Virus record (IMG/VR): IMGVR_UViG_3300028840_002107
Span: 1 to 26,220 of that record
Source of the DNA: a virus
Length of the DNA: 26,220 nucleotides
Strand: one strand, 5' to 3'
In this document: positions 13,329 to 20,665 of the stretch, in pieces
Layout of the letters: each line of letters begins with the position of its first letter
Numbering within the stretch: the stretch's first letter is position 1
The notes under the pieces: generated by a model
What the model was told of the DNA's origin: nothing
What the model saw: only the letters and a program-made list of their open reading frames with translations
Database searches by the model: none
Translations under genes and position numbers: made by a program

Positions 13329-13984
13329 CTAGTGTTTATACTTCTGAAATGTCGGATGTTGTCTCCGAAAGTTCGCCAATCTAGCTTCCCAATCATCCTT
13401 TTCCTTTTGTAGAGTAGGAAGCCCCATTTCTAATGATTCAAAACTTGCAAGCCATTCGTCCGTAATTTCATCTACCTCCCAAGGCCAGATAGCAAATCCG
13501 CCCATTAATCGATTAATCCGCTGTGCCTGGATTATTCTTGATAGTTGTGGATGTCGAGTTGCGCCACTCTGAGAGAGTACGAGCAGCGCGTCTGTCAGTT
13601 TTTTCTTATTCGCTCCTGTTGCCTTTTAAGTAAGTCAAAGGTTCCTGTAATGACGAATTCCCAGAGGCCTATATCATGCTCGATACATTGCTGATTGAGT
13701 TCCCGCACTTCCTCAGGGGGCCATTCATGTCCGTCCTTTTGGCTCCATATTTTCGAGTACCATTCAAATAATCTCTGATTGGCTTCTTCGTTTTTTTCAA
13801 TCAGGCCATCCCCTTCGTAATTTCTCATTTCAAGGATTGCCTTACGTGCTTCGTCGTATTCTTCCCGCACCGAATAGGGGGGATTGACCCACACGTAGAT
13901 AATGGATCCTTCCTGACCGCCATAGGCTTCCTCATAGTCTGCAAGATCCAGCGGCTTCACGACTTTCTTTATTTTGAACTTCAT
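13329..13984 (-). CDS. Tail assembly chaperone, frameshifted long form (GT-like)
   Basis: A -1 slip at 13598-13604 joins the 129-residue short form to an ORF that continues in the -1 frame to TAG at 13329-13331. The added part is 89 residues, starting LTDALLVLSQSG and ending RRQHPTFQKYKH, to give about 218 residues. The ORF has no good start of its own (first Met is 32 residues in), so it is invisible as a separate gene, yet it is open from the slip site to eight bases before the tape measure start. In lambda and most siphoviruses the GT product binds the tail tube through its T domain and the tape measure through G. Confidence 0.8.
13561..13589 (-). promoter_or_regulatory. Possible frameshift-stimulating stem-loop
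   Basis: On the - strand GCGC (13589-13586) can pair with GCGC (13564-13561), and inside it ACTCT pairs with AGAGT around a CTC loop, with seven unpaired bases on one side and one on the other. It begins eight bases after the slippery heptamer, a suitable distance. The fold is modest and was judged by eye. Confidence 0.4.
13595..13984 (-). CDS. Tail assembly chaperone, short form (G-like)
   Basis: The 129-residue product is acidic and helical and lies between the tail tube and tape measure genes, the standard place of the lambda gpG equivalent, which coats the tape measure during tail assembly. It ends DLLKRQQERIRKN. I chose ATG 13984 because GAGGGG lies just upstream; a TTG at 14014 would overlap the tube gene. 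The last codons, AGA AAA AAC, form a -1 slippery site directly before the TGA, so part of translation should continue into the next frame. Function by gene position; sequence is not obviously like lambda G. Confidence 0.78.
   Translation of the reverse strand: MKFKIKKVVKPLDLADYEEAYGGQEGSIIYVWVNPPYSVREEYDEARKAILEMRNYEGDGLIEKNEEANQRLFEWYSKIWSQKDGHEWPPEEVRELNQQCIEHDIGLWEFVITGTFDLLKRQQERIRKN
13598..13604 (-). promoter_or_regulatory. -1 ribosomal frameshift site A AAA AAC
   Basis: On the - strand the bases read A AAA AAC in phase with the G-like frame and are followed at once by its TGA stop. This fits the X XXY YYZ heptamer. Slipping back one base leads to CTG ACA GAC and an 89-residue open frame. 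A stem-loop follows after eight bases. Confidence 0.8.
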
Positions 13985-14000
13985 AACCCCTCGCTTTCTT

Positions 14001-15011
14001 TTAGATTGCGTCAACGTTTGTCGTCACCGTCAAAGCTAACTTTTTCGCGCCAGTTGCATCATATTCAGGAACCAGGATCGCACGATGTAAGTTGTTTCCA
14101 TTGACCTGTTCGGCCATAGGCTGAACGTCATCCCAGGTTCCGCCAAGATCCAGAACCATAGAGTGAGGGTCACCCGTTCCGATCTGTGGGCCTGTAATGG
14201 TCAATCGAACAACCTGCAAGGCTTGGCTTCGGAAAGTGTCATATATACCATCTGCACTAGAATTTCCTTCCAATGTGAAATTGGCAATAAACCCGATGAC
14301 ATCCTCGCCATGAGAGTCGAAATATTGATATGCGCTACCAAAGAATTTTGGATGAACGCCAGTCAATAATTCAATATCAAATGCTCGAAGTGTATTGGTC
14401 AAAGGCGTACCGCCAACTCCCGCCCAGGTTGTATCAACGGCAATAGTCGCCAGCTTTGCATTCATGAAATTTACAGTCGGAGCAGTAAGAGCAGCCGTAA
14501 AATCTGTTGGCGTCCATTGACGTGCAAAGAATCCACCTTCAACCACAACGGGGGATTCATCCATTCCCTGCGCAACCACACCAGAGATGCGAATGCGCTC
14601 AAACATTAGATACTCAGCTTCATAAGCCTGAACGTTATCTCCACGCTCGAACGTTATGCTGTCATGACTATTGGTTGCCGTTTCGCTTGGGGTAAAGGTC
14701 CAAAGATAATCATTCTGGTCAGTAGTTTGCTCGGCTGGCGAAACCCCGCCTTTAATCCCACAGGAAAAGATCACCGGCAATACCTGGAAATAGCCGTAAG
14801 GAAAGCGCATCGTGTCGCTTACAAGATATTGATAGAAATAGCTTTCTGCCGATTCTGTCTTTACCCCGATATTGGCCCTTGGTCTTGCTGGTTTGCGATC
14901 AGGCAATAGCGGCGACATCTCCAGTCCATAGAACATCGTATCCGCCGCCACCGCTGAACCTGGCGTCCCTTCTACACCGAATTGAAACTTAGAAAGTGCT
15001 TCGTCACCCAT
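14001..15011 (-). CDS. Major tail tube protein
   Basis: The 336-residue product, starting MGDEALSKFQFGVEGTPGSA, is mostly beta-type sequence with motifs known from siphovirus tail tubes: an N-terminal 'G.E.TPG.A' followed by TMFYGLEMSP, a QNDYLWTFTPSE section, and FERIRISGVV in the middle. The tube polymerises around the tape measure. AAAAGGAGTAATTC directly precedes ATG 15011. The position upstream of the chaperone pair supports the call. It is longer than lambda gpV (about 250 residues), so an added surface domain is possible. Confidence 0.82.
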   Translation of the reverse strand: MGDEALSKFQFGVEGTPGSAVAADTMFYGLEMSPLLPDRKPARPRANIGVKTESAESYFYQYLVSDTMRFPYGYFQVLPVIFSCGIKGGVSPAEQTTDQNDYLWTFTPSETATNSHDSITFERGDNVQAYEAEYLMFERIRISGVVAQGMDESPVVVEGGFFARQWTPTDFTAALTAPTVNFMNAKLATIAVDTTWAGVGGTPLTNTLRAFDIELLTGVHPKFFGSAYQYFDSHGEDVIGFIANFTLEGNSSADGIYDTFRSQALQVVRLTITGPQIGTGDPHSMVLDLGGTWDDVQPMAEQVNGNNLHRAILVPEYDATGAKKLALTVTTNVDAI

Positions 15012-15014
15012 GAA

Positions 15015-15182
15015 TTACTCCTTTTCTACCTTTGACTTTTTCTCTTCTACCTTCACATAATTCCCGTTCTTCAAGGCAGCTTTCAGAACTTCCTCCATGC
15101 CAAGAACTTTTACATCCTCATCCGATACCTCATGGGGAAGTCCTGGAATACCTCTGCCATTACCAACAAATTTATATTTCAT
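15015..15182 (-). CDS. Small hypothetical protein before the tail tube
   Basis: From ATG 15182, which has AGGAGG four bases upstream, the product is 55 residues: MKYKFVGNGRGIPGLPHEVS, a helix, and a Lys/Glu-rich tail (VEEKKSKVEKE). The longer frame start at 15239 would overlap the upstream gene and lacks support. Sequences with VGNGxxIPGLPxxV are common in short phage proteins placed in the head-tail region, often with unknown role. It may be a minor head or neck protein. Confidence 0.65.
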   Translation of the reverse strand: MKYKFVGNGRGIPGLPHEVSDEDVKVLGMEEVLKAALKNGNYVKVEEKKSKVEKE

Positions 15183-15190
15183 AAATCCTC

Positions 15191-15661
15191 CTAGGCCGCG
15201 GGCGAATAATCGCCCGAGACATTTTCTTTTACGGTCCAATGCACAATAAGCCCAAGATGTTCGGCCTCAGAGCCAAAGATTAATTTCACAGGCCCTTCAA
15301 TGGATGGACTATCTTCCTGACTCAATAGAAAATGTGCTACTTTCGAGTTAAGCTGCATGGACCCCGCCGCTGCATTTCGTATCAGCGCAAACCAGCGCAT
15401 GATATAGGGATAGTGCTGTTTTCCCACATCCGGCACTAAATGGAACTCTGAAACGCCCCTCCAGGTATCAATAAGCGGTCCCCCGCTGCTGTACTCATTT
15501 CGTACATCCGCTGTGTAGGTTAGGACACATGGAAAGTCGGAAATCGCCTCAGGGAACTCGCCTTTCTTGAATACATAGAAAGCCCGTAAGTTCCCGCCTT
15601 TGGGATCCTCGATCGCCTTCCACACATCCACAATTTCGTCAATCCAATTTTCAACCGCCAC
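15191..15661 (-). CDS. Probable tail terminator protein
   Basis: The 156-residue product begins at GTG 15661, with AAGGA eight bases upstream, and overlaps the upstream gene by 11 bases. It has mixed alpha/beta character with FPCVLTYTADVRN, a strand-like FHLVPDV and a final HLGLIVHWTVKENVSGD. In the standard order this slot, between the HK97 gp10-like gene and the tail tube gene, is held by the tail terminator (lambda gpU-like). The call is by position and size; the sequence alone does not prove it. Confidence 0.6.
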   Translation of the reverse strand: MAVENWIDEIVDVWKAIEDPKGGNLRAFYVFKKGEFPEAISDFPCVLTYTADVRNEYSSGGPLIDTWRGVSEFHLVPDVGKQHYPYIMRWFALIRNAAAGSMQLNSKVAHFLLSQEDSPSIEGPVKLIFGSEAEHLGLIVHWTVKENVSGDYSPAA

Positions 15662-16172
15662 CAGCTAAATCCTTTGTAATCTGTTTAAGCGCATTCTTGA
15701 AATATCTCTGTACCCAACTTTTCGATCTTTGAAAGGCTCGCTTGAGGAAAAACTTGCCCGGCATTTTTCGATGCTTTAATCTTTGCCCAATGCGATAAGC
15801 CACACCTCGAACTTTGGATGGAGGTACTTTCAGAACAATATGAACCCAACGGTCCAGAGCACCGGGGGGAGGTGCTTTCCCTGGTTTACGCCCAAATTCC
15901 TGAACGGATGGATAAACATGGCTCATCGTGGATCCCACCTTGCCCACAACAGAACCGGGTTGTCCTGTGACTTTGCTCGCCATTGAATTTCGCAGCCTGC
16001 CACTCACGCCCACGGGAGCACCTACAGGCGGGGGCTTCTTCACTTCTCGCTCAATATGCAGAACCGCTTTTTTCATGGCTTCTCGCAAGCGTCTGTCTGC
16101 GATCTTGTCATATCGCGAAAGTCTTTCAACCGCTTCATCCAAGCCTTTAATCTCAACCTCATACGTGATCAT
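15651..16172 (-). CDS. HK97 gp10-like head-tail protein
   Basis: The 173-residue product starts MITYEVEIKGLDEAVERLSR, has AMKKAVLHIEREVKK (31-45), then PPVGAPVGVSGRLRNSM (48-65) and a YPSVQEFG section (87-94). 'Treatment: helix, then P..tG.LR.S......v......Y....EfGt..' is characteristic of the HK97 gp10 family (head-tail joining or tail completion). The protein is strongly basic, especially in the C-terminal third (QRLKHRKMPGKFFLKRAFQR). It overlaps the next gene and its start overlaps the upstream stop by four bases. Confidence 0.85.
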   Translation of the reverse strand: MITYEVEIKGLDEAVERLSRYDKIADRRLREAMKKAVLHIEREVKKPPPVGAPVGVSGRLRNSMASKVTGQPGSVVGKVGSTMSHVYPSVQEFGRKPGKAPPPGALDRWVHIVLKVPPSKVRGVAYRIGQRLKHRKMPGKFFLKRAFQRSKSWVQRYFKNALKQITKDLAGGG

Positions 16173-17191
16173 AATCTTGGGATCCTGTAGACTCGTTTGA
16201 TGCGGTCGATGACTTCTTTGGGAAATTCCTGATGATAGAAAACTTCACCAAGTTCCACGTTTGCCGTTTTCCCTGCAAATCCGGTCTGTGCTTTCTTTTC
16301 CATCAGAACCGCCATCTGGCGACATAAATAATTCACATCATAGGGGGCGATATAACGACTAATGTCCTTATCGTTATCGTGTGCCGCCGCTGTTGTGCCA
16401 TTAATGCCCCGTTTAACCGTGAAGGTGCGATAGACATAAACATCAACGCTGGTGTTATGAGTTGTTTTGCTTGTATTGTGATAGCCTCTGGAAACCAACA
16501 AGGTATTCGTGCTTATGTCAAGGACTTTCATTTGCTCGAAGTTGATTTTGATGATTTCCCCGACGTTTACTTGTGTCCCATCATTAACGTCAATTTCAAC
16601 TTCAGAAGCGTCCACAGCTTCAGCGGTATTAGCGATTGAATCTGTGAGTGCACCATAATCTTCAACCAGCATTTGTTCACTATCAAGAAGAATGACCATG
16701 CCAGGGGACAGACAGGAACCATCATCTACGGCCAGGGCTGTTTTAGTAGACGTGAAACTGGCATCATTGAGATCCGTTCCCACGTCAATACTTTCATCAT
16801 AAAGCCCCCATGTCCCATTGACCGTGACACAATCCAGTTCAGGCGTCCAAACAGTGATCCCTGTAGCATCGGGATCAATAGCAATACGTGAATAAGGGCC
16901 ATTTTCCCAGAGTTTATTTCGTGGATAGAGTAGAAAATCGGTACTTTCTAAGGTGTCCCCATCGTCTGTGACTGTAGGAGTGCTAGATAAAAGGGAATGA
17001 ATAGGAAGGCTGATCTTTCCGTTTCCATCATATCGCCTGGTTGCTGACACAGGGATGAAATGTCCCAGACGCTTATCGATCCAATCCGAAGCGGATCGTA
17101 TGCGCTCCAGGGCTCGAGTGACATCCTTCACCCCTTCATCCTGACCAAGATCATGTTCAAGTTCTTCAAGAGAGCAGTACAATCTATCCAC
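16169..17191 (-). CDS. Head-tail adaptor with beta-repeat insertion
   Basis: The 340-residue product has adaptor-like sequence at both ends: a helical N-terminus (CSLEELEHDLGQDEG...RIRSASDWIDKRLG) and a C-terminal YLCRQMAVLMEKKAQTG helix, as in gp6-type connector proteins of HK97-like phages. Residues about 145-280 are an insertion with two related units, each GxxIxIxxEQMxVxD followed by an RGYHNTSKTTHN or RGINGTTAAAHDN stretch. Typical adaptors have around 100-200 residues, so the insertion accounts for the length. It probably seats on the portal and connects to the tail. I see no separate head-closure gene nearby, so this protein may also take over part of that role. Confidence 0.68.
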   Translation of the reverse strand: MDRLYCSLEELEHDLGQDEGVKDVTRALERIRSASDWIDKRLGHFIPVSATRRYDGNGKISLPIHSLLSSTPTVTDDGDTLESTDFLLYPRNKLWENGPYSRIAIDPDATGITVWTPELDCVTVNGTWGLYDESIDVGTDLNDASFTSTKTALAVDDGSCLSPGMVILLDSEQMLVEDYGALTDSIANTAEAVDASEVEIDVNDGTQVNVGEIIKINFEQMKVLDISTNTLLVSRGYHNTSKTTHNTSVDVYVYRTFTVKRGINGTTAAAHDNDKDISRYIAPYDVNYLCRQMAVLMEKKAQTGFAGKTANVELGEVFYHQEFPKEVIDRIKRVYRIPRL

Positions 17192-17429
17192 TTGCCTTCT
17201 TCCTTGGGCGTCCTCTCGGGCGCCCTACTGATTTTTTCCTTGGGGGCGATTTCACGGCTTTGTCCTGTGGGGGTTCTTCGATTTCTTTGACCTCAATAAA
17301 TTCTTCAAAACACAGAGGGGCATCGTTCATCAGCCATTGAGCCATTTTGTCATTCACTTCAATAACATCGCCCTTCTTAAAGCGCCCCATGTTGCTTACA
17401 TACTGATCAAGCAGCTTCAATTTCTTCAT
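17184..17429 (-). CDS. Small phage protein with AT-hook-like tail
   Basis: The 81-residue product has an N-terminal part (MKKLKLLDQYVSNMGRFKKG) followed by GDVIEVNDKMAQWLMND, which looks like a small beta-helix module often seen as a short head protein. The end is PPRKKSVGRPRGRPRKK, with a GRPRGRP core like the AT-hook that binds the minor groove of AT-rich DNA. It lies between capsid and adaptor genes and overlaps both neighbours. A DNA-contacting role inside the head or at the neck is a reasonable guess; the tail may also be plain basic sequence. Confidence 0.7.
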   Translation of the reverse strand: MKKLKLLDQYVSNMGRFKKGDVIEVNDKMAQWLMNDAPLCFEEFIEVKEIEEPPQDKAVKSPPRKKSVGRPRGRPRKKASG

Positions 17430-18795
17430 GTTTTTCTCTTTTCAAAATCTCTACACCAATGTTATGTCTGTCACAGACCACGAGCCCATTCGTTTCAATC
17501 CATTGAGCATACGCTTCTGAATGATCAAAGTGCATAGGATAAATCTCTTGCTGGCCAAAGTTGTTCCTGAAATAGAACTTTCCATCAGGCTTCAGCAGTC
17601 CCAGCATGGCGTCCATTGTGCTTTCAAATTCGTCGGGGTGAATATGTTCGAGGGTATCAATGGCAATGATCCAGTCATAAACCGGGTAAGCCTGACTTTC
17701 CCTGAGATCTCCAAAGTTCCATATTGAAACGCTACTTTCGTCTCTATATCGCCAGACAAGGAAATCTCTTAGAGCCCCGGGCAACTCAAAAACTACAACT
17801 CTATTCCTGCCCTTTAAGACTTCCACTTCTCCGCCAATACCACCTCCAACTACTAAAACAGTCTTGCTAAAAATATCGCCTAGGGGGGCAATGGCTTTTT
17901 GGTAAAGTGGCATGTTATTCCATCCGAGGAGGTCATAGAAATAACCGCTGTCCTCCGCACCATAGAATTTCTTAAGCTCATTTGCACTTTGGGGATTGCC
18001 ATGACGCTCCAGACCTTCCCGTACATTGGCAGAACCCCGCATAGCATGGGCGATAACTGTTTCCGGATCTTCATTAAGAAATTCAGCGACCAAATTCACG
18101 CGCCCATAGGCTTCTTTCCAGAGATCGGCAACACCTGAGAGTTGGATATATTCCTGATAACTTTCCCAGCCGGTCGTTACCCTTGAGATATGACCGGCTT
18201 TCACTTTCGTTGTAGATCCAATCCTGAAGCCGTGATCTGTCGCATCAAAGCAAAAGGCTGAATCCTCGCTAATCTTTTTATGTCTCGGATACCAGAAGAA
18301 ATCGAATTCTTCCAGAGGAATTTCGGGGTGTTCTTCCAGCATCTTTTCAAAAACTTCGCGCCGGATCAAAACGCTATGTAATCCGGCAAGCGCCGTTTCT
18401 TCGGTATGGTTATCCTTCCATACAAGACATTGCATCAGATCGCCCAATGCGCTTCGCTTGAACCAAATCGCCTCTGGGGGCCAACCCCGCCGGGGATAGA
18501 ATGCCTGAAATATGTCAAACTCCCATCCATCTTCGATGCTTCTCAGTTCTTCAACGAACTGGTATCCACCATCCCAATCGCTATCAAGAAAGCAGATACT
18601 ATCGAGATCCGTTCTCAGGAATTTACGAACCAATTCATTCGCTGAAATATGGGCGGGGTGATCTTTCTCTATAGCAAATGCATCACCAGGGCGAAGCCCT
18701 TTGGCAATCAGATGCGACCATGCTGTTACAAACTGGTTCTCGACCATTTTTTCTAATCGAGTACCTACCAGAACACTTCCCCACTCTTTTTTCAT
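17407..18795 (-). CDS. Glycosyltransferase-methyltransferase fusion
   Basis: The 462-residue product has an N-terminal section with GT-A-like features: SVLVGTRLEKMVEN at the start, FLDSDWDGG (69-77) with the Asp71-x-Asp73 metal site of GT2-type enzymes, and a LDEFDFFWYPRHKK-like acceptor area. From about residue 310 it has a SAM-dependent methyltransferase pattern: KTVLVVGGGIGGEVE (glycine loop), VVVFELPG (motif II acidic residue) and DWIIAIDTLEHIHPDE (motif IV). It would add a sugar and methylate a substrate, perhaps a virion protein, since the gene sits between capsid and connector genes. ATG 18795 has GAGGG upstream. Enzyme classes are fairly sure; substrate is unknown. Confidence 0.8.
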   Translation of the reverse strand: MKKEWGSVLVGTRLEKMVENQFVTAWSHLIAKGLRPGDAFAIEKDHPAHISANELVRKFLRTDLDSICFLDSDWDGGYQFVEELRSIEDGWEFDIFQAFYPRRGWPPEAIWFKRSALGDLMQCLVWKDNHTEETALAGLHSVLIRREVFEKMLEEHPEIPLEEFDFFWYPRHKKISEDSAFCFDATDHGFRIGSTTKVKAGHISRVTTGWESYQEYIQLSGVADLWKEAYGRVNLVAEFLNEDPETVIAHAMRGSANVREGLERHGNPQSANELKKFYGAEDSGYFYDLLGWNNMPLYQKAIAPLGDIFSKTVLVVGGGIGGEVEVLKGRNRVVVFELPGALRDFLVWRYRDESSVSIWNFGDLRESQAYPVYDWIIAIDTLEHIHPDEFESTMDAMLGLLKPDGKFYFRNNFGQQEIYPMHFDHSEAYAQWIETNGLVVCDRHNIGVEILKREKHEEIEAA

Positions 18796-18810
18796 ATACC
18801 CTCTCTCTGA

Positions 18811-18842
18811 CCAGGAGAGGGGAGAGAGTCACCCTCTCCTGG
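18811..18842 (-). promoter_or_regulatory. GC-rich hairpin before the glycosyltransferase gene
   Basis: CCAGGAGAGGG (18811-18821) and CCCTCTCCTGG (18832-18842) pair perfectly around a ten-base loop in the 66-base gap between the decoration-protein and glycosyltransferase genes. It lies 15 bases before the ATG at 18795 and has no T-run, so it is not a standard terminator. It may end or protect the abundant capsid mRNA, or reduce translation of the enzyme. Confidence 0.5.
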
Positions 18843-18861
18843 CCGGTCCGCGGTGGTCCGG

Positions 18862-19293
18862 TTAGTTAGGATCCAGCTGAACAAACAGAATGGCTGTAAT
18901 GTCATTCGAGTTTGTTGGAGCAAAATCGGTAGTTGATGTATATGAAATTCCCAAACCCTCGCCTGCACTAAAAGTCAATATGCCTGGTCGGATCGATGCG
19001 TAGGATTGCTGAGTGGCGGTTGTGCTCAGCACAGGGGCAGGATAACCACTCTGTGCAAATTCCGTCCCATCTTTATGAGCTCGGAATGTTCCAGAGTCAG
19101 TAGTCACTTCTGCCGAAGCCTGAACACTGATACCAACAACACTTCCCGATTTAGGTGCAACAAAAAGCGTATTGACATAAGTAGCATCGCTACAGGTCAG
19201 ATCGGTATTGGTTTGATTAGTTACTGCATTTGCAACGCCGAAAGGAATTCCAAAAATCGCTCCATACTTTCCGGCATTAAATTCGTCTCCCAT
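18862..19293 (-). CDS. Putative capsid decoration protein
   Basis: The 143-residue product starts MGDEFNAGKYGAIFGIP and is rich in Ser, Thr, Gly and Ala with strand-like sections (TLFVAPKSGSVVGISVQ; DITAILFVQLDP). No charged helices. It directly follows the major capsid gene, with AAGGAG about ten bases before ATG 19293. A head decoration or cement protein is typical at this spot, and the beta-rich make-up fits, but I recognise no family signature. It might also be a head fibre protein. Confidence 0.6.
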   Translation of the reverse strand: MGDEFNAGKYGAIFGIPFGVANAVTNQTNTDLTCSDATYVNTLFVAPKSGSVVGISVQASAEVTTDSGTFRAHKDGTEFAQSGYPAPVLSTTATQQSYASIRPGILTFSAGEGLGISYTSTTDFAPTNSNDITAILFVQLDPN

Positions 19294-19309
19294 GATTTAT
19301 TTCTCCTTT

Positions 19310-20665
19310 TTATGCGTAGGCGATTCCATGAATGCCAGCTGTATGTTTATCACTTCTTGCAGATGATTTGCCGTTATCACGACAACCCACAGCAATGCGT
19401 AAGCTTGCAACCATGACAAAGATCCGCTTGCGGATGTCCCGCTCCATCTCGATCAAGAGCTGGCGCCGGAAGCCGACACTCCACATTGGTCGACTGACCA
19501 ATGCAATTTGTCCTTCGTCATTGCTTGCAGCCGTTTTGCAGACTTTCCCGTCATCCTCTGCCAGGGCAATGGCCTCGGTCACGATCAGGGGGATACCATC
19601 CATCTTCGCAAGCTCACCCGTTAGGATGGTCGCGCCTGGACCGTACTTATCCAGTGTTCGGACATTGGTCAAACCCATAAGAGAAATCAGATATGTTTTC
19701 ACATTCGTGAAAGCAGCCACATCGGAAACGCTAGCGGCGTATTTGCCCATGCGAGCAACACCGGCGCGCCACTCCGCATCATCTAATGTGGAATTGATGT
19801 CTGTGGATTGACCCGTTTGATCGACCAGATAATAGTGACGAATCCCATCCTGCCCAGCAGATAGATAATAGGCATCCGTGGCAGGGGTATCATCGTCAAG
19901 ATTGATATTCCCCGTGGCAGTTGCAGTGCTATCGGCATTCATCACGAACTTGTCCATGATTTCAGCACCCGAACGCACAATTTCACCCCGAATCGTTGGC
20001 ATGACGGCAAGTAAAGCATCCTCATCCAGGTCATAGTTCCAGTTGATCTCTGAAATGAGTTCTGTTGCTGTCAGCGTTGATTTGAAGGTGGTTGGATCAG
20101 ATGCAGCCGTGGCCTCACCAGCAGTTGCCTTTCTCCAGGTTGCCGTTCCCCAGGCGGGGATGTCAAAGGGATTGGTTGGCATGGGAATAACGCCCAGGGT
20201 TGATACAACCTTGTTTGCCAGGAAGAAATCCTGCCAGAGTTCGGCTGCCATTCCTGTCGGAACCCATTCATCGCCAGATCCCGCGGTAGTGGCATCAAGT
20301 AATTTGGTCATCTCTGGGCTTTCCGTCCGCACAAAATTGGGGAATTGTTCCCTCATTTTGCGAAGCTGGAAACCAGCCCAAAGTACATCTGATTCCTTCA
20401 TGCCTTTGAAACGCCCATTTTCGATGCGCCCAAGGGTTCGTTCTTTGAAACCCTCAGGTCCAACCCATTCGCCTTTGCGCTGGGGGCGTTTTTCTTCCGC
20501 CTCTTCCAGCTTGGCGGTGACTTGTGCATCGACCAACTCAGTGATCTTTTCCTCCATAGGTTCAAGATCAATATTGGTTGGGCGGTCTGCATATTCCCTA
20601 ACGGTTTCCTGAATATCTGATAGTTCAGATTTCAGTTCGTCAAGGGTTTCTCGTAGTGTGCTCAT
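19310..20665 (-). CDS. HK97-fold major capsid protein
   Basis: I choose ATG 20665, which has GGAGGT five bases upstream; the frame extends further to 20719 but within the protease gene. The 451-residue product begins with a coiled-coil delta (scaffold) domain at about residues 1-60 (STLRETLDELKSELSDIQET). LDATTAGSGDEWVPTGMA marks the start of the capsid core. The core has ISEINWNYDLDEDALLAV (E-loop/spine region) and a DGIPLIVTEAI...GQIALVSRPMW ending typical of HK97-family capsids. The start overlaps the protease gene by 26 bases. The N-terminal domain would be removed by that protease. Capsid call is sound; the cleavage point cannot be read. Confidence 0.88.
   Translation of the reverse strand: MSTLRETLDELKSELSDIQETVREYADRPTNIDLEPMEEKITELVDAQVTAKLEEAEEKRPQRKGEWVGPEGFKERTLGRIENGRFKGMKESDVLWAGFQLRKMREQFPNFVRTESPEMTKLLDATTAGSGDEWVPTGMAAELWQDFFLANKVVSTLGVIPMPTNPFDIPAWGTATWRKATAGEATAASDPTTFKSTLTATELISEINWNYDLDEDALLAVMPTIRGEIVRSGAEIMDKFVMNADSTATATGNINLDDDTPATDAYYLSAGQDGIRHYYLVDQTGQSTDINSTLDDAEWRAGVARMGKYAASVSDVAAFTNVKTYLISLMGLTNVRTLDKYGPGATILTGELAKMDGIPLIVTEAIALAEDDGKVCKTAASNDEGQIALVSRPMWSVGFRRQLLIEMERDIRKRIFVMVASLRIAVGCRDNGKSSARSDKHTAGIHGIAYA

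Noticed and set aside
14014-14014. TTG start for the G-like gene
   Set aside because: ATG 13984 has GAGGGG directly upstream, and the extra residues are read from the end of the tail tube gene.
20043-20612. 189-codon + strand frame opposite the capsid gene
   Set aside because: Shadow of the capsid codon pattern, rich in Ser and Val as expected for an antisense frame.
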